DNA from: an uncultured bacterium
GTDB taxonomy: Bacteria; Vulcanimicrobiota; Xenobia; Xenobiales; Xenobiaceae
Length of the DNA: 45,679 nucleotides
Direction of reading: 5' to 3'
Assembly: GCA_934621605.1 (NCBI GenBank)
Contig: CAKTUZ010000023.1
Span: 1 to 45,679 of the forward strand
Shown piece after piece: positions 26,034-33,598 of this stretch (position 1 is its first letter; every line of letters begins with the position of its first letter). A model generated the notes under the pieces. The model worked only from the letters and a program-made list of their open reading frames with translations, had not been told where the DNA came from and ran no database searches. Position numbers and translations under genes: made by a program.

Positions 26034-28418
26034 ATGACTTATATTCCTGAGGGCTGTGATCCACAGTTAAAATTTGAAGCTAATATCCCTAAGTACCCCG
26101 ATCTTGAGGAAACTGTCAAACAGAGTATAGCTCATCTTCCATCGGAACAGCAGGAGTTTATTCTGAACAAAGTTTATCCTTATGCTTGTTATTGGCATCA
26201 ATTGCAAAAGCCTCGCATTAACGGCAAACCATATATTTCCCATCCGGTGGCTGTGGCCAAAATTTTAGCTCCGTTTAAACTTGACGTTTCCAGTGTGGCT
26301 GCCGCTTATCTTCATGATGTACACGAAGATAATGAAGATAAGGTTAGTCTGGACGATATTAAAAAAAATTTTGGAACCGACATACGCAATATTGTTGACG
26401 GTTTAACAAAGATCGGCAAGGCTAGTGCTAGACAACGCCGTGACGCTGTTAAAGCAGCCGTATCTGAAGCTTCTGTCAGTTTAGCTGCTTCTTTGCAAGC
26501 TTCTTTGGGGATCAATTTATTTTTGGGACGTAGCTTGGCCGCTCCTCTCACACCCGCTCAGCTAAGAGAAAAAGCTCGTCAAGCCAAAATCGATGACAAA
26601 GCTGCCAGTTTAACCAAATTGGTAACGGAAATGTCCAAAGATATTCGGGTTATTATTATCAAATTGGCCGATAGATTGCACAATATGCGTACGCTTAATG
26701 GATTGCGTCAGGATAAACAGATTCGCATTGCTCAGGAAACGCTCAATTTTTTTGCTCCTTTAGCTACGCGTCTGGGTATGTGGCCTTTTAAAACTGAATT
26801 GGAAGATTTATGTTTCTTATATTTGGAACCTCAGCAGTATGCTTACTTGAAAGAATCTTTGCAAAAAGAACGTCAAAAACGTTGTCAGGCTGTATCTGCC
26901 GCTCTGAAAGCCATTAAAGACGCTCTGGCTGACGAATCAATTAAGGCTAAAGTGGAGTTGCGCACCAAGGCCTTATATTCGGTTTTTGCCAAGATGCGTC
27001 GCCAGCATAAAACTTTGGGTCAAATTTTTGACCTCGATCCCATTTCTATAGTGGTTGATGATAAAAATACTTGTTATCAAGTTTTACGGGTAATCCATCA
27101 GCGTTTTGGTTTTATGCAAGGCAGATTCCGTGATTATATTGCCAATCCCAAAGGCAACAATTATCAGGCTTTGCATACCACTATTCCCGGAATTTGCTCT
27201 CAGCCTGTTGAAGTACAGATTTGCACTGAAGATGAAGAAGCCGAAAATAATTTAGGTGTTCTTAATGTCTTTGTTTCTGGACGGTACAATGCTGATATGA
27301 AAAGCGGTGAAGTTAATAAACTTTTCCGTCCTTTGGCTCCTTGGTTGGCTTCGCTCAGCCATATTAAGGAAGGGTGCAAAGAAGATCAAGACTTTTTGGA
27401 TGTGCTTTGCCAAGACGAGCTCAGTGTGGGGGTTGTTTGTCTCACTCCGGAAGGGCGCAGTATTGAATTGCCGCAAGGTTCTACACCTTTAGATTTTGCT
27501 TTTAAGATCCATACCCATCTAGGATTGCGTTGTACCGGGGCTGTAGTTAATGATGTGGAAGTTTCTCTGACAGGTTATGAGCTGCGCGATAATGATGTGG
27601 TGTTGATTTTAGCGGCTGATAAAGAAAATCCCTCGCGTTCTTGGTATTCACATTGTCGTACCAGACAGGCCCGATCCAATATCAGCAAATGGTTCTTTAA
27701 TAATCAAACTCCTGAACCTAATCGCAATATAGGCTATAAAATGATTTGTGCGGAATTAATCCGTCAGGGAGCGGCCGGAGCTCAAACTAATGCTGAGATT
27801 ATGCGGGCTATAGTGAAATCTCTCAACTTCCAGTCTTTGGATGATTTGTATATCGCGGTGGGAAGTTATCGCACCCCTTTGGCAAGTTTCGTGAAATGTT
27901 TAAAAAATTACCGTGAAAACAATCCGCAGAAATTCGAAAAATTGGACGCTAATCCGCAGCGTTTGCGTGATGTTTCGCTTTCTATCAGAATTCCACAGGT
28001 ACCTAAGGCACGTTGCTTTATTTGTCGTCTCTGTACACCGGTTTTCGGTGATGCCATTAAGGCCGTACGTGATTCTAAAAGCAAAGGTTACTTCATCCAT
28101 CGTGAGGGATGTTCCGCTTTGACTGATGGAGTGGAAATTTATGAGGCTGAGTGGATTAGCGATATAGATCCTAAGCTTTTTATGTTGCGGGCCACTATTT
28201 CTGTTTCAGCTTTGGTTTGTCACGGTTTATCCAATTCCATAATTAGCGTTTTTGACAATAAAAATGTGTTGATCTATAGCTATCGATTTACCAACGATTA
28301 TGCGAAGAATGTCACCAATATTATGATAGAGGTTGGGGCCGCTTCGGTGGATGAATTGGAAATGCTTATGGACGAAATCCGTTCTATCGATAGTGTAGTT
28401 ACCGTAGACAGAGCTTAA
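26034..28418 (+). CDS. RelA/SpoT homologue 2: intact hydrolase domain, partly decayed synthetase domain
   Basis: This is a second long RSH protein, 794 residues from the ATG at 26034, which has GGGAG 6 bases upstream; a TTG at 25917 overlapping copy 1 is a poorer start. The hydrolase residues are intact (H70, H94-D95, E98-D99, D213, N217). The synthetase is mixed: R310, K312, catalytic D333, Y377, E393 and Q395 remain. However, KH reads KA (A313), the later Arg is A319, the Arg after the catalytic Asp is S338, QIR reads QIC (C397), and the AAHW signature reads LNVF (410-413). Activity is therefore doubtful. TGS keeps the His (IHTHLG), the zinc finger has one Cys replaced (LCTP) but keeps HREGC, and ACT is present. 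It shares the long HD insertion with copy 1 and looks like its closest relative. The gap after copy 1 is 94 bases. Confidence 0.9.
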   Translation: MTYIPEGCDPQLKFEANIPKYPDLEETVKQSIAHLPSEQQEFILNKVYPYACYWHQLQKPRINGKPYISHPVAVAKILAPFKLDVSSVAAAYLHDVHEDNEDKVSLDDIKKNFGTDIRNIVDGLTKIGKASARQRRDAVKAAVSEASVSLAASLQASLGINLFLGRSLAAPLTPAQLREKARQAKIDDKAASLTKLVTEMSKDIRVIIIKLADRLHNMRTLNGLRQDKQIRIAQETLNFFAPLATRLGMWPFKTELEDLCFLYLEPQQYAYLKESLQKERQKRCQAVSAALKAIKDALADESIKAKVELRTKALYSVFAKMRRQHKTLGQIFDLDPISIVVDDKNTCYQVLRVIHQRFGFMQGRFRDYIANPKGNNYQALHTTIPGICSQPVEVQICTEDEEAENNLGVLNVFVSGRYNADMKSGEVNKLFRPLAPWLASLSHIKEGCKEDQDFLDVLCQDELSVGVVCLTPEGRSIELPQGSTPLDFAFKIHTHLGLRCTGAVVNDVEVSLTGYELRDNDVVLILAADKENPSRSWYSHCRTRQARSNISKWFFNNQTPEPNRNIGYKMICAELIRQGAAGAQTNAEIMRAIVKSLNFQSLDDLYIAVGSYRTPLASFVKCLKNYRENNPQKFEKLDANPQRLRDVSLSIRIPQVPKARCFICRLCTPVFGDAIKAVRDSKSKGYFIHREGCSALTDGVEIYEAEWISDIDPKLFMLRATISVSALVCHGLSNSIISVFDNKNVLIYSYRFTNDYAKNVTNIMIEVGAASVDELEMLMDEIRSIDSVVTVDRA

Positions 28419-28529
28419 GTGGTGATTTTTTAGGAATGCAGTCTGAGAGCTTTCAGAGGTGTTGTATAGATATTTGTAAGCTACTCAGTTTTGGTTAAGA
28501 TATTTTTATGAGGATGATTTAGAGTAAAA

Positions 28530-30941
28530 ATGGGTGAAGATAAAAAAACGCTGGATAAAAAGGCGGAGTTGATTTTAAGCGAAAAAGAAGCAGGATTAAG
28601 TGAAAGCTTGCCTCCTCTGAAGCAGGAGTTAGAAAATAAATATTGGCGGGAACTTGTTCAATGTACTGCTTATATCGATGACAAGGGACAGGAAAAGCTT
28701 AAAAAAGCGCTTGATTTAGCCTTTAGGGCTCATGACGGGCAAGTTAGACTTTCCGGTGATCCTTATATAGAGCACTTGGTGGAAGTTACTAAAATTTTAG
28801 CATCTTACAGGTTAGATTGTACGACTCTTTGTACTGGTTTGCTTCATGACTTAATTGAAGAAAATACCGGAGTTAGTTTAGAGTATGTTACCGAACATTT
28901 GGGCAAAGAATTGAGTGATCTTATCGGTGACGTTACCAATCTCACCCAGCGCTTTGCCAGAGAAGAGATTAAGCAAGAGCAAGATAAAGAAACTGACAAA
29001 AAAAATGCCAAAAAAGGAGCCAAAAAAACAGAAAATAAGGCTCTTGGTAAAACTGAGGAGACGGGAAGAAAATTTACCCGTTTGGGTGGCAAAGAGGCCG
29101 CCGACGAAAACTTGCGCAAAATCTTTTTGGTCATGGCTCGCGATTTACGCGCTATTTTAGTTAAGTTTGCCGATCGTTTACATAATTTGCGCACTTTGGA
29201 ATTTTGTGCTCCGGAAATTCAAACCAATGTTGCCAACGAAACCTTGGACATTTTTGCTCCCATTGCTTCACGTTTGGGTGTATGGGAATTTAAGGCCGAG
29301 TTGGAAAATTTAGCTTTTAAGTACGCTTATCCGGAAGAATACCGTGAATTGACCCAAGAGTTGGAAGCAGTGCGTCCTACATTTGTAGCCGTTATGGACA
29401 AGATTGTAGCTACTTTACGGGATAAATTAGCCGAACTTCACGTCGAAAACGAATTGGAATATCGCTTTAAGCATCTGTACAGTATCTATCGTAAAAAGGT
29501 ACGAGCCCATAAAAGCTTGGCTGAAATTTATGATTTAGCAGCTATTCGTGTTTTAGTACCTACTGTTGAAGACTGCTATATGATTTTTGGCTTAGTCCAT
29601 TCCTTGTGGTCGCCAATGAATGGGCGCATAAAGGATTATATCGCCCATCCTAAGCCTAATAATTATCGCTGTTTACATACGACGGTTTTCGGGCCAGATG
29701 AAGTGCCTGTAGAAATTCAGATTCGCACTTTTGAAATGCATAAAGTTAACGAAGTTGGTGTGGCTGCTCATTGGGCTTACAAAGAAGGCAAAGTTAGTGC
29801 CGACAAGAGCAGACGCGATGTTTTTGCTGAGCTTTATCCCTGGATTAGAGCTCTGTTTGATTGTAGCGGTGAGAGCAACGGATCGTCGGAAGTTGGCGAA
29901 CATGTCAAATTTAGCGTACCTTCCAATGAAGTTTTTGCTTTTACTCCTTTAGGTGATGTTGTCAATTTGCCTGTGGGGTCTACGCCTATCGACTTTGCTT
30001 ACAGAGTGCACAGTGAAGTGGGCAATCGTTGCGTAGGCGCTTTGGTAAATGATCGCATGGTGCCTCTAACTTACAAGCTGTCTACCGGTGATCGAGTTGA
30101 AATTAAAACAGCCAAAAACGGTACTCCTTCGCGTGATTGGTTGAGAATTTGCGCTAGTCATCAGGCTTTAAGCAAGATCCGCGCTTGGTTTAAGCGTGAG
30201 CGGCGTGAAGAAAATATTATTTGTGGTCGTGAAGCGGTTAAAGCCGAACTTAAGCGTTTGCGCTTAGCCGATTTGCTCAATAACGAAGAGGTTATGCTTA
30301 AAGCAGCCAACCAGTTGAGCTTTTTGAGTGGCGATGATCTGTTGGCCAGTGTTGGTTATGGCGAGACGTCAGCTTTGCAAGCGGTCAGTCGCATTCAGAG
30401 TGTGTTGCCTAAAGATGAAGTCTTGCCGGAAATCCCGCTGCCAGAAAATGCTCGGCCCGTTACCAAACGCACCGGGCCCGGTCATGAGGTTATTGTAGAG
30501 AACGTAGATACAATTTTGACCAAAATGGCCCGCTGTTGTATGCCTGTGCCTGGAGATGAAATTATCGGTTATATTACCATGGGCAGCGGAGTTTCTGTCC
30601 ACAGGTGTGATTGTCTTAACTTCGCTCACTTGGCGGCTGTACATCCGGAGCGTGTTGTTAAATGTGCTTGGAACAGCTGTGTTATGCAAGTTACCAGTAA
30701 AATTTATTGGGTACATATTGTTATTGAAGCTTGGGATCGGAGCGGTCTAGTTGCTGATTTGTTGGCTTGCTTAGCAGATATAAGAGTAAATGTTAAATCA
30801 TGTCAGGCCCTAACTTCTGGAGAAAAAGCTAAGGTAAAGCTTTCCGTTGAAGTTACTGGAAATAAGCAATTGGAAGAAGCTCTTAAAAGATTGCGCGGTG
30901 TGAAGGGAGTTTTTTCTGCCGTTCGTTCTAGGAATAGATAA
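28530..30941 (+). CDS. rel: RelA/SpoT homologue 3: bifunctional-type (p)ppGpp synthetase/hydrolase
   Basis: This 803-residue protein is the best-preserved RSH of the three. The synthetase shows YRFKHLYSIYRK (R312, K314, H315), YDLAAIRVL (D335, R340), NNYRCLHTT (Y379), EIQIRT (E395, Q397, R399) and AAHWAYKEG (H414). It should make (p)ppGpp from GTP/GDP and ATP at starved ribosomes. In the hydrolase H82, H106-D107, D215 and N219 are present, but HDxxED reads HDLIEE (E111 for Asp) and HP reads HL, so hydrolysis may be weakened. TGS (VFAFTPLGDVVNLPVG, IDFAYRVHSEVG), the CC zinc finger (C669, C670, H691, C693, C695) and ACT are typical. A Lys-rich insertion (about 140-190) interrupts the HD domain. 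It lies 111 bases after copy 2 and 57 before dtd. Confidence 0.93.
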   Translation: MGEDKKTLDKKAELILSEKEAGLSESLPPLKQELENKYWRELVQCTAYIDDKGQEKLKKALDLAFRAHDGQVRLSGDPYIEHLVEVTKILASYRLDCTTLCTGLLHDLIEENTGVSLEYVTEHLGKELSDLIGDVTNLTQRFAREEIKQEQDKETDKKNAKKGAKKTENKALGKTEETGRKFTRLGGKEAADENLRKIFLVMARDLRAILVKFADRLHNLRTLEFCAPEIQTNVANETLDIFAPIASRLGVWEFKAELENLAFKYAYPEEYRELTQELEAVRPTFVAVMDKIVATLRDKLAELHVENELEYRFKHLYSIYRKKVRAHKSLAEIYDLAAIRVLVPTVEDCYMIFGLVHSLWSPMNGRIKDYIAHPKPNNYRCLHTTVFGPDEVPVEIQIRTFEMHKVNEVGVAAHWAYKEGKVSADKSRRDVFAELYPWIRALFDCSGESNGSSEVGEHVKFSVPSNEVFAFTPLGDVVNLPVGSTPIDFAYRVHSEVGNRCVGALVNDRMVPLTYKLSTGDRVEIKTAKNGTPSRDWLRICASHQALSKIRAWFKRERREENIICGREAVKAELKRLRLADLLNNEEVMLKAANQLSFLSGDDLLASVGYGETSALQAVSRIQSVLPKDEVLPEIPLPENARPVTKRTGPGHEVIVENVDTILTKMARCCMPVPGDEIIGYITMGSGVSVHRCDCLNFAHLAAVHPERVVKCAWNSCVMQVTSKIYWVHIVIEAWDRSGLVADLLACLADIRVNVKSCQALTSGEKAKVKLSVEVTGNKQLEEALKRLRGVKGVFSAVRSRNR

Positions 30942-30998
30942 GGAAGGTAAACTTGCGGGGGAAGGTTTGATTATTTTTCACAAGAAATACCAGATAGT

Positions 30999-31457
30999 AT
31001 GCGTGCTGTTGTTCAAAGAGTTCTCAACTCAAAAGTAGAGGTAGATAACGAAATTGTCGGTCAAATAAGCCGGGGCTTGCTGGTGTTGGTGGCTGTCCAT
31101 TGTGATGATACGGAAGCTGAAGCCGAGTGGTTAGTTGGAAAAATTGCTCGTTTGCGCATTTTTTCCGATAAAGAGGGTAAAATGAATCTGAGTGTTACTG
31201 ACGTGGGAGGACAGATCCTGGTTGTATCGCAGTTTACTCTCTACGGAGATTGCCGTAAGGGATTGCGTCCCAGCTATAGTCATTCAGCTTCTCCGGCGGA
31301 AGCTTCTCACCTATATACCTATTTTGTTGAACAAATGAAACGCTCTGGCTTAACGGTTCAGGAGGGGCAATTCCAGGCTCATATGCAAGTCAGTTTAGTG
31401 AATGACGGCCCTGTTACTGTTATCATCGATACTCCAAGCAAAACTCAGCGAGGTTAA
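30999..31457 (+). CDS. dtd: D-aminoacyl-tRNA deacylase
   Basis: A 152-residue enzyme that hydrolyses D-amino acids from mischarged tRNA, of normal length for the family. SQFTLYGDCRKGLRPS (77-92) and VNDGPVTV with the Gly-cisPro pair G137-P138 are diagnostic. The dtd gene directly follows rel in many Firmicutes, and it does so here, 57 bases after RSH copy 3; this supports that copy as the ancestral Rel. The ribosome site is weak, so translation may depend on read-through from upstream. It belongs to the five-gene rel operon, with the receiver protein starting directly after its stop codon. Confidence 0.95.
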   Translation: MRAVVQRVLNSKVEVDNEIVGQISRGLLVLVAVHCDDTEAEAEWLVGKIARLRIFSDKEGKMNLSVTDVGGQILVVSQFTLYGDCRKGLRPSYSHSASPAEASHLYTYFVEQMKRSGLTVQEGQFQAHMQVSLVNDGPVTVIIDTPSKTQRG

Positions 31458-31856
31458 TTGGCTGTGGCTTATAAGGTTTTTGTAGTCGACGATTCTAAGT
31501 TTATGCGTATGATGTTGGGGGAAGTTATTACTTGTATGGGCTGTGAAGTCATAGAAGTAGACGGTGGAAGACGCGCCGTTACAATGTATGAACATTACAA
31601 GCCCGATTTGGTCACTTTGGACATTCTTATGCCGGAGCAAGACGGTATTGAAACTTTGAAGCAGATTTTCAAAGTCGATCCTCAAGCTAAAGTTGTAATG
31701 GTGACTGCTCTGGGTATGGAAGATTATATAAAGCAAGCTATGGAATTGGGAGCCTGTGGCTTTATAATTAAGCCTTTTTCCTCCGAACAGGTGGAGACCG
31801 TAGTTGCCAAAGTTTTGGGCGATGAGTCCTTGCAAATCAACCGGGAAAAAGAGTAG
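31458..31856 (+). CDS. Stand-alone CheY-like receiver-domain response regulator
   Basis: A 132-residue single receiver domain with no output domain. It has DD (D11, D12), phospho-acceptor D55 in DLVTLDILMP, T83 in MVTALG and K105 in IIKPF, so all catalytic residues are present. A TTG at 31458 directly adjoins the dtd stop codon; a GTG at 31464 (MAYKVFVVDD) is also possible and matches typical CheY starts. No histidine kinase is in the window. Such proteins usually relay phosphoryl signals to a partner such as a motor or an enzyme. Its position at the end of the rel operon suggests, but does not show, a link to the stringent response or stress. Confidence 0.9.
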   Translation: MAVAYKVFVVDDSKFMRMMLGEVITCMGCEVIEVDGGRRAVTMYEHYKPDLVTLDILMPEQDGIETLKQIFKVDPQAKVVMVTALGMEDYIKQAMELGACGFIIKPFSSEQVETVVAKVLGDESLQINREKE

Positions 31857-31872
31857 GAAAATTTGCTCTTTT
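31847..31872. terminator. Compact convergent terminator overlapping both stop codons
   Basis: AAAAGAG (31847-31853) pairs with CTCTTTT (31866-31872) across a 12-base loop. The hairpin covers the receiver gene's stop and reaches the minus-strand thiN stop. The A/T-rich arms give T-runs in both directions. It is plausible but weak. Confidence 0.5.
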
Positions 31873-32551
31873 AACTTTCAGCGGTACTGAGCACAACGAT
31901 AATGCGACCGCAATGGCACTCTAAGGTAGCTTTGTCTGCGATAATAATATTAGATAAGCCTTTTGTAGAAGAACGCTGTAATCGGTTGTGATTTAAGGGC
32001 CATCTAGTTCCTTGTAAGCTTACTTCAGCTTCGTCATCCAGAGAGATAACAGAAAGCAACTTTCCCTGACAGTCGTTCCAAGAATGTTTATTTTGCTTTA
32101 ACTGATATATTTGGCAATCAGGGGCTGTTAAAGAAGCCTCTATATTTAATTCGTCGGCCAATTGCAAGATAGAAATAACATTAAAAAGACAATGGTCGAG
32201 GCGCCCGTAGAGAGCGGCTGCCAAAATTGCTTGCCTAAAGCCCAGCTGAGAGGCGGCTCTCAAGGCCAATTCGAGATCGCTATAATCTTTGTCACAAGGA
32301 AAAGCTAAGTATTGGCGGCAACTCTCCTGTAAAGTTGGCAGCAATTCCGAAGGCAATGAATCAAAATCGCCTAACAATAAGTCAGGTATCAAACCGTCGG
32401 CTTGCAGGTAAGCTGCGCCGCGATCGGCAGCAATTAGGCAATCGCCAGGTAAATATTGGCTGCGTAGCCAACCTACAGTGGGAGCTGGGCCGCCGCCTAC
32501 GATAAAAGCTCGCTTAAATTGAGAAAAAAGGCTATTTTGTAGAGATTCCAT
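31871..32551 (-). CDS. thiN: Thiamine pyrophosphokinase
   Basis: This 226-residue enzyme transfers pyrophosphate from ATP to thiamine, making the cofactor thiamine diphosphate. Family motifs are AADRGAAYL (D43), LGDFDSLP (61-67), KDYSDLELAL (D89, D92) and YGRLDH (115-120). Its ATG at 32549-32551 lies inside the end of thiT (20-base overlap in another frame), implying translational coupling. Together they import thiamine and convert it to the cofactor. The adjacency of a thiamine pyrophosphokinase and rpmB also occurs in Bacillus subtilis (thiN near rpmB), a conserved neighbourhood. Confidence 0.93.
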   Translation of the reverse strand: MESLQNSLFSQFKRAFIVGGGPAPTVGWLRSQYLPGDCLIAADRGAAYLQADGLIPDLLLGDFDSLPSELLPTLQESCRQYLAFPCDKDYSDLELALRAASQLGFRQAILAAALYGRLDHCLFNVISILQLADELNIEASLTAPDCQIYQLKQNKHSWNDCQGKLLSVISLDDEAEVSLQGTRWPLNHNRLQRSSTKGLSNIIIADKATLECHCGRIIVVLSTAES

Positions 32552-33083
32552 AGCTTTGTATAGCTTTTTTGAGAGGCGGAATTATTATGCACAAGGCCAG
32601 GGCCGAAGGCAGCAAGAAGGTGCTGTTATAACTTGCCGACCAAAGCCAAGGGGAGGCCGGTAGTTGCTTGGGGCCGAGAAAAATATCTATAAAAATTACC
32701 CCGGAAATGGTATGGCATAAGAAACGCACTGCAATTGCACTGATAATAGCTCCAAAAGTATGAGATTTAAGAAAAGGTAAGCCCGCTATACCTAACATCG
32801 CGTAAGCCAAAGGATAATCGAGTAAAAATTGCAGGGGATGGACAACCACCGGCTCCTGTAAGGCGTGTAGGCAACCGTAGACAAGCCCGGCAATTATACC
32901 TCGGTTGCTGCCCTTAGTGAGGGCCAAAAGCACTATAGGCAGCATGTCCAAAGACACCTGTCCGCCGTTGGGTAAGATAGGTATATTAAAAAAGGCCAAC
33001 AAAAGCGACAGGGCGACGGCAATGCCAACTTCGGCTATGCCTCGCCCCGACTCATGTAACGGCCTGGCTAAACATTCAGCCAT
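32532..33083 (-). CDS. thiT: Thiamine-specific ECF transporter S component
   Basis: This 183-residue inner-membrane protein with about six helices is the substrate-binding part of an energy-coupling-factor transporter. The segments GGQVSLDMLPIVLLAL, GIIAGLVYGCLHAL and HPLQFLLDYPLAYAMLGIAG match the ThiT thiamine-binding family. The ATPase and EcfT partners are not in the window and must be shared from elsewhere. The ATG at 33081-33083 has only a weak ribosome site and lies 36 bases after rpmB, too short a gap for a full TPP riboswitch. It is followed by the overlapping thiN gene, which supports the thiamine assignment. Confidence 0.87.
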   Translation of the reverse strand: MAECLARPLHESGRGIAEVGIAVALSLLLAFFNIPILPNGGQVSLDMLPIVLLALTKGSNRGIIAGLVYGCLHALQEPVVVHPLQFLLDYPLAYAMLGIAGLPFLKSHTFGAIISAIAVRFLCHTISGVIFIDIFLGPKQLPASPWLWSASYNSTFLLPSALALCIIIPPLKKAIQSYGISTK

Positions 33084-33119
33084 AGTGCCGAATTTCCAAA
33101 AAACGAAGAGCGCGTCAGC

Positions 33120-33311
33120 TTATTCAGCCTGACTGTTTTTCCAAGAACGCAAGCAACGAGTACAAACTCTGATTGCCTTGGGAGCGCCATTAACCATAAC
33201 GACAACTTTCTGAAGGTTGGGAAGCCAACGACGACGAGTACGACGGTTGGAGTGGCTTACCATATTGCCGCTGGAAGGGCCTTTGCCACAATGAGCGCAA
33301 ACTCTGGACAT
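33120..33311 (-). CDS. rpmB: 50S ribosomal protein L28, zinc-binding form
   Basis: This 63-residue large-subunit ribosomal protein keeps the zinc ribbon: C5 and C8 in CAHCGKGP, C50 and C53 in CTRCLRSW. SHSNRRTRRRWLPNLQKV is the family core. The ATG at 33309-33311 is fixed by AGGAGG 8 bases upstream and by alignment to known L28; upstream in-frame codons are leader. A good promoter at 33429-33457 and a leader hairpin precede it. It heads the rpmB-thiT-thiN operon. The form with four cysteines is common in Firmicutes-like and several other phyla. Confidence 0.96.
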   Translation of the reverse strand: MSRVCAHCGKGPSSGNMVSHSNRRTRRRWLPNLQKVVVMVNGAPKAIRVCTRCLRSWKNSQAE

Positions 33312-33331
33312 GTTTTGTTCCTCCTGTATGT

Positions 33332-33353
33332 CCGTGCTCTTCTCTGCGCACGG
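33332..33353 (-). promoter_or_regulatory. rpmB leader hairpin
   Basis: CCGTGC (minus strand) and GCACGG form a 6-bp GC-rich stem with a 10-base loop. It ends a few bases upstream of the AGGAGG site of rpmB, so it could tune L28 translation. No regulator is known from the sequence. Confidence 0.5.
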
Positions 33354-33428
33354 TTCCGGGGAGCCGGACGAACGAGAAAGACTTTCTATAAGAACTATTG
33401 AGTTAAGAAGATGCACAATAGCGAAGGT

Positions 33429-33457
33429 ATTCTATCATAACTTTAGGCCCTTGTCCA
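33429..33457 (-). promoter_or_regulatory. Sigma70-type promoter of the rpmB-thiT-thiN operon
   Basis: On the minus strand TGGACA (-35, 33452-33457) and TAGAAT (-10, 33429-33434) each match the consensus at five of six bases and are 17 bases apart. This is the clearest promoter in the window and faces rpmB, about 118 bases before its start. Confidence 0.75.
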
Positions 33458-33598
33458 GAGTGAAAAGGTGGCAGCAGAAAGAGGAAAAATCAGGTTTTTT
33501 ATCTTTTGTTATGCCTAAATTCGCCGAAATCTGTTACTATCTTTTTTGGTAATTTGTTTTTTTTGTTGACAATTAGGTGCGAAGGTGAGGAAAAGTTT

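Noticed and set aside
33084..33119. TPP riboswitch before thiT
   Set aside because: Only 36 bases separate rpmB and thiT, too few for the structure, and no characteristic core is visible.
33312..33416. N-terminal extension of L28 (longer frame up to 33416)
   Set aside because: AGGAGG and the family N-terminus both point to the ATG at 33309-33311; the upstream part contains the leader hairpin.
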